A stretch of 26,355 nt of DNA from Palsa-513 sp036510225 (GCA_036510225.1 DATCEH010000055.1:1-26355), one strand, 5' to 3'; counted from the stretch's first letter, positions 15,412-22,932 are shown. Translations and numbers: made by a program. The notes: a model not told the origin generated them from the letters alone.

Positions 15412-15557
15412 CGCCGCCTTCGGAGCGACCGGTGGTCTCGTACGATTCGTCGCGAAGGCTGAAGAGCGAGTGACCTCGACGGCTGGGTGGACGATCGAGG
15501 AGATCGCGCTCGAGGGAGCGCGGGTGATGCCCGCGCTCGACACGTACCGACGCCGGC

Positions 15558-15576
15558 GGCCGCTACGGTGTGGGAT
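15558..15576 (+). promoter_or_regulatory. Leaderless-type promoter of trpF
   Basis: TACGGT (15564-15569) ends eight bases before ATG 15577, the geometry expected when transcription starts at the initiation codon. There is no Shine-Dalgarno between. The 15-base block GGCCGCTACGGTGTG (15558-15572) recurs exactly before trpB. Confidence 0.6.
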
Positions 15577-16302
15577 ATGCAGAACGTGAAGGTCAAGGTG
15601 TGCGGCGTAGCTCGTCTCGAGGATGCCGTGCTGGCCGCCGAGCTCGGCGCCTGGGCGGTCGGGATGGTCTTCTATGCGCCGTCGCCCCGCAACTGCCCCC
15701 GTGACCAGGCCGAGCTGATCGCCGCCACGCTCAAGCGCCGGGTCGAGCTCGCCGGCGTCTTCGTCAACGCCTCGCTCGCCGAGATCGGCCGGCTCGCCGA
15801 CCAGCTCGGGCTCACCCTGGTACAGCTCCATGGGGACGAGGGCCCGTCGTTCTGCGCGGAGGTCGCCCGCCGGACCGGCGCCCGCGTGATCAAGGCCGCG
15901 CCGATCGGCGGGGCCGGCGCCCTCCAGGACCTCGAGCGCTTCCACACCGACTTTCACCTCCTCGACGGCCACACGCCCGGCCTCCGCGGGGGAGGCGGCC
16001 AGAGCTTCGAATGGGAGCTGCTCGCCGCGCGCCGATCGAAGATCCCCGCGATTCTGAGCGGCGGCCTCACGCCCGCGAACGTCCGCGCCGCGATCGAGAT
16101 CGCCGATCCGTACGGCGTTGACGTCGCGAGTGGGGTCGAGGCTCGCCCCGGCGTCAAGGACGAAGCGAAGCTCCGTGCCTTTTTCTCGGCCGCCCGCCCC
16201 GCCGAACCGGTCGTCGTGCAGGACGACACATCGGTTGCGCTGACGGTCTCGACGCCCGGCGCCGACAGCCTGCAACCACTGGATGTCATGCGCCGCGTTT
16301 GA
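15577..16302 (+). CDS. trpF: Phosphoribosylanthranilate isomerase
   Basis: It converts N-(5'-phosphoribosyl)anthranilate to CdRP, the third step of tryptophan synthesis from chorismate. The product is 241 residues; ATG 15577 is chosen because it begins right at KVKVCG and sits behind the leaderless promoter, while an in-frame extension upstream has no homology. The TIM-barrel motifs are intact: catalytic Cys9 in KVCG, VGMVFY-x-x-SPR, LVQLHGDE, catalytic Asp130 in LLDGHTPG, the phosphate loops GGGGQSFEW and LSGGLTPANV, and VDVASGVEARPGVKD. The family normally ends near residue 205 (LRAFFSAAR). Here ~35 extra residues follow with no recognisable motif and may be read-through of formerly non-coding DNA. 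The gene is followed within 6 bases by an eroded toxin-antitoxin pair and then trpB. Confidence 0.95.
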   Translation: MQNVKVKVCGVARLEDAVLAAELGAWAVGMVFYAPSPRNCPRDQAELIAATLKRRVELAGVFVNASLAEIGRLADQLGLTLVQLHGDEGPSFCAEVARRTGARVIKAAPIGGAGALQDLERFHTDFHLLDGHTPGLRGGGGQSFEWELLAARRSKIPAILSGGLTPANVRAAIEIADPYGVDVASGVEARPGVKDEAKLRAFFSAARPAEPVVVQDDTSVALTVSTPGADSLQPLDVMRRV

Positions 16303-16307
16303 TACCA

Positions 16308-16491
16308 GTGACTCGTCTTGAAGCAGATGCTGTCCGCGTCCCAGAGGATCTTCATCGCGGGAGCGGGCATCCTCCGCACGATCTCGGCTCCGTCCGTCGG
16401 CCCCGCCCTGCGCCAGCGGACGATCGCGTCGACGCGCGGTCTCGGCCAGCAGGTCGATCGTCTGCTCGACGAAGACCGCGACCGCCGGTGA
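16308..16491 (+). pseudogene. Decayed ribbon-helix-helix-type antitoxin
   Basis: The start GTG 16308 gives VTRLEADAVRVPEDLHR, a good N-terminus for a ribbon-helix-helix antitoxin. The match then leaves this frame. A segment resembling RERASSARSRL occurs in a second frame, and ALRQRTIASTRGLGQQ with VDRLLDEDRDRR in a third, ending with TGA 16489-16491. That stop overlaps the toxin remnant start in a GTGA quadruplet, as in intact modules. At least two indels are needed to rebuild the protein. The middle part is the least certain. Confidence 0.5.
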
Positions 16492-16694
16492 TCGCCTACC
16501 TTGACTCGTCGGTGCTCGCTCGCGCATATATCTGGCCGACGAGGATGGACACGAAGCGGTCAGTCAGCTGCTTGCCGACCCACAGGTCGCGAGAGTCACG
16601 GGCACCTGGACGCGGATTGAGGTTCTCCGGCGCGCTGATCCGGGCAGCACGGTCCGGGCGCGGAGAACCCCTCCTCGCCTTCACACGAAGGTGA
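16488..16694 (+). pseudogene. Decayed, truncated PIN-domain (VapC-like) toxin
   Basis: GTG 16488 begins VIAYLDSSVLARAY, a typical PIN-domain first strand with its metal-binding Asp. The homology continues as LADEDGHEAVSQLLADP and VARVTGTWTRIEV in a different frame (about 16532-16625), then returns to the first frame as SGALIRAARSGRG before TGA 16692-16694. Two compensating indels are therefore required. The remnant stops near residue 69, whereas VapC toxins are about 130 residues, so the last two conserved acidic residues are missing. It should be inactive as a ribonuclease. The 3' portion has been replaced by the trpB promoter. Confidence 0.7.
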
Positions 16695-16698
16695 CCCG

Positions 16699-16716
16699 GG
16701 CCGCTACGGTGTGTCA
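16699..16716 (+). promoter_or_regulatory. Leaderless-type promoter of trpBA
   Basis: TACGGT (16705-16710) ends seven bases before ATG 16717. It lies inside the same 15-base block (16699-16713) seen before trpF. This gives trpB its own promoter downstream of the toxin-antitoxin remnant. No -35 consensus or Shine-Dalgarno was found. Confidence 0.6.
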
Positions 16717-17934
16717 ATGCGATCACTCAAGGTCAACGCTGACCCCGCCGAGGCCCCTGGCGTGAGCACGGCTCCCGCGTCGCTGGCCCACCGCTACGGC
16801 CCGTACGGCGGCCAGTACGTCCCCGAGACTCTGATGCCCGCGCTGGCTGAGCTCGAGGCCGCCTGGATCGATGCCTGGGCCGACGCCGAGTTCCGGGTCG
16901 ACCTGGCCCTGCTGCTGCGGGACTTCGCCGGGCGTCCGACGCCCTTGTACGAGGCCCGGCGGTTGAGCGAGCGAGCCGGCCGGCCGATCTTCCTCAAGCG
17001 TGAGGACCTCAACCACACCGGCTCGCACAAGCTCAACAACGCCCTCGGACAGGCCCTCCTGGCCCAGCGGATGGGCAAGGCCAGGATCATCGCCGAGACC
17101 GGCGCCGGCATGCACGGCGTCGCCTCTGCGACCGCGTGCGCCCTGCTCGGCCTCGAGTGCATCGTCTACATGGGCGAAGAGGACATCCGCCGCCAGAAGC
17201 CCAACGTCCAGCGCATGGAGCTGCTCGGTGCCCGTGTCGAGCCCGTCGGCGCGGGCGCCCGCACGCTCAAGGAGGCCGTCTCCGCGGCGATCCGCGACTG
17301 GGTCGAGAACGTCTCGAATACCCACTACATCATCGGCTCGGTCGTCGGCCCGGCCCCCTACCCGGCGATCGTCCGCGATCTCCAGCGGACGATCGGCGAC
17401 GAGGCCCGCGCCCAACTGCTCCACCGGGTCGGCCGGCTGCCCGACCGGGTGATCGCCTGCGTTGGCGGCGGGTCCAACTCGATCGGCATCTTCGCGGCCT
17501 TCATCGACGATCCCGACGTCGAGCTGATCGGGGTCGAGGCGGCCGGCGACGGGCTCGACACCAAGCGCCACGGGGCGCCGCTGACCGTCGGCGGGCGGGC
17601 CGGCATCCTCCACGGGTCGCTCTCCGCGGTCCTCCAGGACGACGACGGCCAGATCCTCGAGGCCCACTCGATCTCCGCCGGGCTGGACTACCCGGGCTCC
17701 GGCCCCGAGCATGCCCACCTGCGCGACACCGGTCGGGCCACGTACGTCGGGGTCACCGACACCGACGCGCTGGCCGCCTTCCGTGAGGTCACCCGGCTCG
17801 AGGGGATCATTCCCGCGCTCGAGTCCGCCCACGCCCTCAGCTGGGCGCTGGAGAACCCCGGTGGCGGGCTCGACCTCGTCTGCCTCTCCGGCCGCGGCGA
17901 CAAGGATCTCGCCGAGGTCCTCGGCCAGGCGTGA
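16717..17934 (+). CDS. trpB: Tryptophan synthase beta chain
   Basis: It condenses indole with L-serine to make tryptophan, in an alpha2-beta2 complex with TrpA. The product is 405 residues. ATG 16717 is chosen over an in-frame GTG two codons earlier, which overlaps the promoter. The PLP lysine is Lys105 in HTGSHKLNNA. Glu127 in AETGAG corresponds to the catalytic Glu109 of the enteric enzyme. The PLP phosphate loop is GGGSNSIG (250-257), and Ser391 in SGRGDKD contacts the pyridine nitrogen. It is the TrpB1 type, with GGQYVPETL near the N-terminus. Oddly, the nearly invariant Gln of ETGAGQHG is Met131 here. The stop overlaps trpA by GTGA, so the two subunits are translationally coupled. Confidence 0.97.
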   Translation: MRSLKVNADPAEAPGVSTAPASLAHRYGPYGGQYVPETLMPALAELEAAWIDAWADAEFRVDLALLLRDFAGRPTPLYEARRLSERAGRPIFLKREDLNHTGSHKLNNALGQALLAQRMGKARIIAETGAGMHGVASATACALLGLECIVYMGEEDIRRQKPNVQRMELLGARVEPVGAGARTLKEAVSAAIRDWVENVSNTHYIIGSVVGPAPYPAIVRDLQRTIGDEARAQLLHRVGRLPDRVIACVGGGSNSIGIFAAFIDDPDVELIGVEAAGDGLDTKRHGAPLTVGGRAGILHGSLSAVLQDDDGQILEAHSISAGLDYPGSGPEHAHLRDTGRATYVGVTDTDALAAFREVTRLEGIIPALESAHALSWALENPGGGLDLVCLSGRGDKDLAEVLGQA

Positions 17935-18755
17935 ACGCCGGCCACGAGCGGATCGCCCGGGCCTTCGCCGGCTCGGGGAAGACCGCCGCGCTGATGCCCT
18001 ACATGATGGGCGGCTTCCCCGATCTCGAGACGTCCCGGCGGATCGGTCAGGCCTACGTCGACGCGGGAGCCGACATCATCGAGCTCGGCGTCCCCTTCTC
18101 CGACCCACTCGCCGACGGGCCGGTGATCCACGCGGCCGCGACCCGCGCGCTCGCGGCCGGCGCCACGCTCGACGGCGTTCTCGAGCTCGGCGCCGAGCTT
18201 GGCGAGTCGGTTCCCGTGGTCGTGATGTGCTACGCCAACCCGATCCTCGCCCGCGGGTTCGCACGGTTCGCGGGCGCCCTCGCCGACGCCGGGGTGAGCG
18301 GCCTGATCGTCCCCGACATCCCCCACGAGGAGGCCGCCGACGTCTTCGACGCCTGCGAGGCCGCCGGCGTCGCCCTCGTTCCCCTGATCGCCCCGACCAC
18401 GACCGATGACCGGCTCGTCGCGATCGGCGCCCAGGCTCGCGGCTTCGTCTACGCCGTCTCGCTGACCGGCACGACCGGCGAGCGCGCCGCCCTGTCTGAG
18501 ACCTTCGGAGCACGGATCGCCCGCGCCCGCGCCCACACCGACGTGCCGATCGCCCTCGGCTTCGGGATCGGTACGCCCGAACAGGGGGTCCAGGCCGCGC
18601 AGGCCGGGGCCGACGGCGTGATCATCGGCAGCCGGCTGGTCCGGGCTGCCGGTGAGGCCGAGGATCCCGCGGCGGCCGTCGGCGAGCTCGTCGCCGGCTT
18701 CGCCCGGGCGCTCGCACGCGAGTCGCACGCGGCTGTGCAGGCTCCCGGCTCCTGA
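17931..18755 (+). CDS. trpA: Tryptophan synthase alpha chain
   Basis: It cleaves indole-3-glycerol phosphate to indole and glyceraldehyde-3-phosphate and channels indole to TrpB. The product is 274 residues, starting at GTG 17931, which overlaps the trpB stop by four bases. The TIM-barrel signatures are intact: PYMMGGFPD, then IELGVPFSDPLADGP, which contains both catalytic acids (Glu51 and Asp62, eleven residues apart). PDIPHEE, APTTTDDRL, VSLTGTTGER and the phosphate site GFGIGTPEQ with DGVIIGSRLV follow. The length is normal. The stop codon is embedded in the first, imperfect copy of a 32-bp tandem repeat, so the 3' end of the transcript carries repeated hairpins. Confidence 0.97.
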   Translation: MNAGHERIARAFAGSGKTAALMPYMMGGFPDLETSRRIGQAYVDAGADIIELGVPFSDPLADGPVIHAAATRALAAGATLDGVLELGAELGESVPVVVMCYANPILARGFARFAGALADAGVSGLIVPDIPHEEAADVFDACEAAGVALVPLIAPTTTDDRLVAIGAQARGFVYAVSLTGTTGERAALSETFGARIARARAHTDVPIALGFGIGTPEQGVQAAQAGADGVIIGSRLVRAAGEAEDPAAAVGELVAGFARALARESHAAVQAPGS

Positions 18756-18843
18756 GCAACTTCGGGTGACTCAGCCGTCCGGCTCCTGATCACTCTGGTG
18801 ACTCAGCCGTCCGGCTGCTGATCACTCTGGTGACTCAGCCGTC
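18744..18843. repeat. 32-bp tandem repeat over the trpA stop codon, with hairpins
   Basis: Two nearly identical 32-bp units (18765-18796 and 18797-18828, one C/G difference) are followed by a 15-base partial unit (18829-18843) and preceded by an imperfect copy (18744-18764) that contains the trpA TGA. Each unit junction can fold as CTGATCAC-TCTG-GTGACTCAG, an eight-pair stem with one bulged base (18786-18806 and 18818-18838). There is no T-tract. It lies between convergent genes (trpA plus, 18974 minus) and could act as a bidirectional terminator or 3' stabiliser. The remaining ~130 bases to 18973 show nothing further. Confidence 0.8.
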
Positions 18844-18973
18844 TCGCGGGAGCAGACCGAACGCGTCGCCCCCGGCGAGTGGTCGGACGGCCCGGAAGTG
18901 CCGGTCGTCCAACGACCTGCCACCTGCCACCCGTCGAAGACCACCCAGCCGGGCCGCCGGCGGCGTCGCCCGA

Positions 18974-20833
18974 TCAGGCCAGGACGAGGTGCCGGGTGAC
19001 GGTCGGCGCCAAACCGCCGGGCGCCGCCGCCTGCCGTGCACTGCTCGTCAACGTCAGGCGCCTCGACGAACCGTGCAGACGGACGTGCACCGTCCTGCGG
19101 AGCCCGGCTCGGAGGCTGACGCGCGTCGTCGTGCTGGCGGTGCCCGCCCGCGTGACCCCGCGCACCGAGACCGACGCGGCGCAGTCCTGACTGCAGGTGA
19201 CCGTCACGCGCAGGCCCGAAGCCGCGACCGTCCTGGCCGACTGGTGTCCCGGAACCGAGATCGTCTCGGTGAGTGGCGGCGAGGCGATCGACCCGGATGT
19301 CGTCTGACGGGCGCTCGCCGAACTGGTCGACGCAGCCCCGGTCGACACCGTCTGGGCCGCCGGCCTCAGCGTTGGCACGCTGACCGGCGCCGGGCTCGAG
19401 CTCGGCGGCGTGGCCGCCGGCGGCGACGGGTCGCCGCCGGTCGGCGCGTCGGCCGCGGGTGGCGGCACGCTGACCGGCGGTGTCGACGAGATGATCCCGG
19501 GAGCCAGGACCGCCGGAGTCTGCGCCCTCCATTCGAAGGCTCCCCGGAGGGCCGGAGTCCCGTTCTCGCAGTGCTGCACGAACGTCACGCCCGCGTCGAG
19601 CAGGTTGCCCTCCGGGTCGAAGTCGATGTCGGTGACCGTGAACTCACCCGACAGGACGTTGCACCCACGGCCATTGCCCGTGACGTCCATTCCGGTTCCC
19701 TCGTTGCTGAATCCGTACCGTGACGCGTCGGTGTACGTCGCACCCGGCACGAGGATGTCGTTGTTCCCCGGGACGAAGTCCGCGGTCATGTACGAGCCGT
19801 CGTCCCCGGCCACGGCGAAGCTCACCGACTCGCGGGTACCCGATGCCGTGATGTCGGCGCTCGACTCGTCATAGAAGCTGTCCACGCCGCCGCCGATCCA
19901 GTCGCCCGGGTCGCTCTCCAGGGCCATCTCCGTCGTACCGCCGTACGCGAAGCCTCCCAGCGGTACGTCGACGACGCTCGAGTCCGTCATCCTCACCACG
20001 AGTTCGGCGGCCGGCGACGCACCCGGATTCGTCGGGCCGTACCGCGGGAAGACATCGCAGCTGGTGCCCGCCGCCAGTGTCTGGCCGGTGCACTGGTCGA
20101 GTCGCATCGAGTAGTCGGCTGCCCCCGGGCCGGTCAGCGCGACGCTCGCGACCGTCCGGTCGGTCGGGCCGGCGAAGATCCTCACCGGAACCACCCGGGC
20201 CGGGCGCTCGAGGTCGATGCCCGGCCACTGCACGGTGGTCGGCTCCGAATACGGACCGCTTCCGGTCGCCGGCTCGTTCAGCCGGACCTCGCCGAACACG
20301 TCGGCCGCGCCCATACTCTCGCAGCGGACCTCGTACACGAGCCACAGGCGATCGACGGCTCCGCTCGCGTCCAGGTGGACGTCCTTCACATCGAAGCTCC
20401 CGTACTCCTGGTTGCACCCGCCCTCGCCCGACACGTCGATGCCAGCCTGACCGGCGCTCTCGAACGGGTAGCGCGTCGCGGCCGCGTACTCACCTGTCTG
20501 CAGGGTCTCGCCCGCCGGCGCGGCGAAGCTCAACGAGAAGCTCGATCCGTCGCCGCTCGCCTCGACGACGGCCACGCTCGGCCCGTTCGCATAGCCGGCG
20601 CCGCTCAGCGAGACCGACCCCGAGTCGGAGTCGGAGTCGAACCGATACGCATGGCCCCCCGTGACGTAGCTGCCCGTCTCGCCGACGACGGTCACCGACC
20701 CGGTCGCCGGCGCGGCGATCGCGGCCGGAGCCGACAGGCAGAGCGAGCCGAAGACTCCGACCAACGCCCCGACCAGCCCGACGATCGACGACCGGCGGCA
20801 CGCGCGTGGTATCCGTCGGGCCGCGGTGCGCAC
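18974..20833 (-). CDS. Secreted protein with two homologous Cys-containing domains
   Basis: The product is 619 residues from GTG 20833. A long twin-Arg-rich N-region and hydrophobic core end in SAPAAIA-A, so it is exported. Two homologous domains (~84-185 and ~333-437) share the pattern RY-F---G--G-DV-G-G-GCN----G-F-V-D---D--G----------CE. Their cysteines are 31 residues apart in both (140/171 and 391/422), suggesting one disulfide each. Between them is a domain (~210-300) resembling choice-of-anchor/ASPM-type repeats (VALTGPGAADYSM, CTGQTLAAGTSCDV). A Pro/Ser/Thr linker (~440-530) leads to a C-terminal Ig-like domain (GLRVTVTCSQDCAASVSV, RRTVHVRL). The role is unknown, probably extracellular binding. 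It has a sigma-28-like promoter six bases before the GTG. Confidence 0.88.
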   Translation of the reverse strand: MRTAARRIPRACRRSSIVGLVGALVGVFGSLCLSAPAAIAAPATGSVTVVGETGSYVTGGHAYRFDSDSDSGSVSLSGAGYANGPSVAVVEASGDGSSFSLSFAAPAGETLQTGEYAAATRYPFESAGQAGIDVSGEGGCNQEYGSFDVKDVHLDASGAVDRLWLVYEVRCESMGAADVFGEVRLNEPATGSGPYSEPTTVQWPGIDLERPARVVPVRIFAGPTDRTVASVALTGPGAADYSMRLDQCTGQTLAAGTSCDVFPRYGPTNPGASPAAELVVRMTDSSVVDVPLGGFAYGGTTEMALESDPGDWIGGGVDSFYDESSADITASGTRESVSFAVAGDDGSYMTADFVPGNNDILVPGATYTDASRYGFSNEGTGMDVTGNGRGCNVLSGEFTVTDIDFDPEGNLLDAGVTFVQHCENGTPALRGAFEWRAQTPAVLAPGIISSTPPVSVPPPAADAPTGGDPSPPAATPPSSSPAPVSVPTLRPAAQTVSTGAASTSSASARQTTSGSIASPPLTETISVPGHQSARTVAASGLRVTVTCSQDCAASVSVRGVTRAGTASTTTRVSLRAGLRRTVHVRLHGSSRRLTLTSSARQAAAPGGLAPTVTRHLVLA

Positions 20834-20839
20834 CCGGTC

Positions 20840-20867
20840 TCATCGGCAGAGGGCCGGACTGCCTTTA
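20840..20867 (-). promoter_or_regulatory. Sigma-28/WhiG-like promoter
   Basis: On the minus strand TAAA (20864-20867) is followed by 16 bases and GCCGATGA (20840-20847), then six bases to the GTG start at 20833. The FliA/WhiG consensus is TAAA-N15-GCCGATAA. The short distance implies a leaderless transcript. The same geometry occurs before the RTX-like gene at 25988. Confidence 0.5.
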
Positions 20868-20919
20868 GCCATCCCTCGGCCGCCGGCTCCCGAGTTCCCC
20901 ACGCCGCGGCGACGAGACG

Positions 20920-22899
20920 CTAGCGCTGGCTCGGGTGAACGGTCCGCAGGTCGGGAGGCGGCGGGGGACGCAGACGCTGGTAGGTGAGGGCGGCGAGCAG
21001 GAGCAGGAGGCCCAGCGTGAGGACGGAGATCACCCGGTAGATCGAGTCGAGCGTCGACAGGTCGTAGGCGAAGACCTTGACGACCGCGACCAGCAGGACG
21101 GCGAGCCCGCCCGTGCGGACGGCGGACAGCCGGTGCCGGAGTCCGACCGTGAGGGCGGCCAGCCCGGCCAGGCTCCACAGCGCGCTGAGCGCGACCTGGG
21201 CCTGCTCGCGGACCGGCAGGTCGAGCGCGCTCACGACCCGGTCGGCCGTGCCGGCCTGGAAGGCGGTCACGACGGCGATCGACCCGAGATAGAGGCCGGT
21301 GATCGCGCACGCGCCGATCAGCGTCCGCCGCGTGCTGCTCGCCGGTGGCTGCAGGCGCCCGGCGGCGAGCGTCGCCCCGCCGACGGCCGCGAGGCCGACC
21401 GCGGCCGCGCCGAGGTCGTGGGTGCCGGTCAGGAGACCCCCGGGAGGCGCGTCGACCCCGAGCGCGTGGACCGCCGCGAGCCCGAGGAAGGCGAGCCCGC
21501 CGAGCCACGGAGCCCGGCCGGCGGCGCGACTCCTCGCGGCGATCCGTGTCAGCGCGAGGCCCTCGACGGCCCAGGCCGTGGTCAGGGCGGCGCCGTCGAG
21601 CGCCCCGGCGGTGAGGTAGGCGATCGCGAGGAGGCCGAGCCCGTCGAGGGCCGCCGCCCCGGCCGGACGGCGTCCGCCGGAGAGGCGGGCGGACGCGAGC
21701 GCGCTGGCGGCGAGCGTCCCGATCGACAGCAGGCCGACGAGGCTCCCGCGATCGGAGATCAGCGAGTCCGGCGGTGCGACGAGGACGACCCGGATCAGGA
21801 CCAGGGCGATGTGTGCGCCGAGCCCGAGCTCGACCAGCTCGGCGTCGTCGGGGTCGCGCCGCAGCGTCCAGGCGAGCACCACGCTCAGCGCGCCCCACCC
21901 GATCGTGAGGACGATTCCGTGCGCGGTCAGGCCGAACGCGACGTCGGCGAGCACTGCCGCGACGCTCAGCAGGACCTGCCGGGTCCCGCGTGGGATCCGG
22001 CCGAACCGATCGGTTACGGCCGGGCAGACGTGAGCAGCGGCGAGGCCGACCAGCCAGAGGATCGACGCCGTGTGGCCGGCGGCCGCGCCGAGTCCGACGT
22101 AGCCGACGACGCCGGCGAGGCAGGCGTTGAGCGAGACCGACGCGATCGACAGGCGCGGCGCGTCCCCGCTGCCCGACCCCCGCCCGACCGCGACGCCGCC
22201 GGCGAGTCCGAGCAGACCGAAACCGGCCAGAACAAGCAGCTCAGGGATCGCCGAGCGGTCGGCGAGTGCCCAGCCGGCCCATTGCGGCGCGCAGATCACG
22301 ACGCTCGCCAGGCCGAGCCACGGCCATTGCCGGCGGGCGCAGACGCAGGTCGCGCAGGCGCCGGCGACGAGGAGCATCCCGACCACCGTGAGGTCTGACG
22401 GCGCGCCGAGAAGGATCGGCGCGAGCAGGGCCCCGCCGAGGCCGAGTCCCCCGATCGCCTGGCCGGCCCAGCGGATCGCCAGCAGGGTGGCGATCGCGCC
22501 GACGATCAGCGACCCGGCGAGACAGAGCACCGGCGGAGCGAGTCGGTAGACGTCGCCGGCGACGATCAGCGTCGCGAACAGGCCGGCCGTCCCGGCGCCG
22601 ACGACCGCCGTCGCCGCCTCGGTTCGCCCGTGATGGCCGCGCAGCCAGACGCCGCCGGCCACGAGGATTGTCGAGGCGCCGCCGGCGAGCAGGACGCGCG
22701 CCGTCTGGCCGATCCATCCGTGGGAGATCGCCAGGGCGAGGAAGAGCACGATCCCCACAAGCACGGCGATCCCGCCGAGCCAGGCGAGCACGCGTCCACC
22801 GACGAGGTCGCTCACCGGCGTCCGGTCCCAGTCGCGGAACTCGATCGGTCGCAGCGCACGCACGGGCTCGGGCCCCTCGGTGATCTCTGATCCGCTCAC
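20920..22899 (-). CDS. DUF2339-family polytopic membrane protein
   Basis: The product is 659 residues. GTG 22899 is chosen because a perfect AAGGAGG lies five bases upstream; an in-frame ATG at 22920 would place that ribosome site inside the coding region and lies on an operator. After a charged N-terminus (FRDWDR), the protein consists almost entirely of closely spaced hydrophobic helices (roughly 18-20) with a short Pro-rich basic tail. The opening VLAWLGGIAVLVGIVLFLAL plus GWIGQTARV and the closing YDLSTLDSIYRVISVLTLG are characteristic of DUF2339 proteins. The biochemical function of the family is not known. The gene is divergent from a TetR regulator with shared operators, so it is probably the target of that regulator. 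Confidence 0.88.
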   Translation of the reverse strand: MSGSEITEGPEPVRALRPIEFRDWDRTPVSDLVGGRVLAWLGGIAVLVGIVLFLALAISHGWIGQTARVLLAGGASTILVAGGVWLRGHHGRTEAATAVVGAGTAGLFATLIVAGDVYRLAPPVLCLAGSLIVGAIATLLAIRWAGQAIGGLGLGGALLAPILLGAPSDLTVVGMLLVAGACATCVCARRQWPWLGLASVVICAPQWAGWALADRSAIPELLVLAGFGLLGLAGGVAVGRGSGSGDAPRLSIASVSLNACLAGVVGYVGLGAAAGHTASILWLVGLAAAHVCPAVTDRFGRIPRGTRQVLLSVAAVLADVAFGLTAHGIVLTIGWGALSVVLAWTLRRDPDDAELVELGLGAHIALVLIRVVLVAPPDSLISDRGSLVGLLSIGTLAASALASARLSGGRRPAGAAALDGLGLLAIAYLTAGALDGAALTTAWAVEGLALTRIAARSRAAGRAPWLGGLAFLGLAAVHALGVDAPPGGLLTGTHDLGAAAVGLAAVGGATLAAGRLQPPASSTRRTLIGACAITGLYLGSIAVVTAFQAGTADRVVSALDLPVREQAQVALSALWSLAGLAALTVGLRHRLSAVRTGGLAVLLVAVVKVFAYDLSTLDSIYRVISVLTLGLLLLLAALTYQRLRPPPPPDLRTVHPSQR

Positions 22900-22912
22900 G
22901 TCACCCTCCTTG

Positions 22913-22927
22913 TTGACCATCGGTTGA
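22913..22927. promoter_or_regulatory. Candidate TetR operator 1
   Basis: TTGACCATCGGTTGA is an imperfect palindrome. Its reverse complement differs at two of 15 positions from operator 2. It covers the predicted transcription start of the DUF2339 gene (about 22926) on the minus strand. Confidence 0.6.
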
Positions 22928-22932
22928 TAGGA

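Noticed and set aside
15470..15589. Tryptophan attenuator leader before trpF
   Set aside because: The small ORF has a single Trp codon and no pair of competing hairpins with a T-tract was found. It is kept only as a possible small ORF.
14347..16527. Minus-strand frame of ~726 codons across htrA and trpF
   Set aside because: It covers two well-supported plus-strand genes; its composition (Arg, Glu, Asp, Gly) is that of an antisense shadow.
20935..22398. Plus-strand frame of ~487 codons opposite the DUF2339 gene
   Set aside because: It is highly charged shadow sequence, whereas the minus strand encodes a recognisable membrane family.
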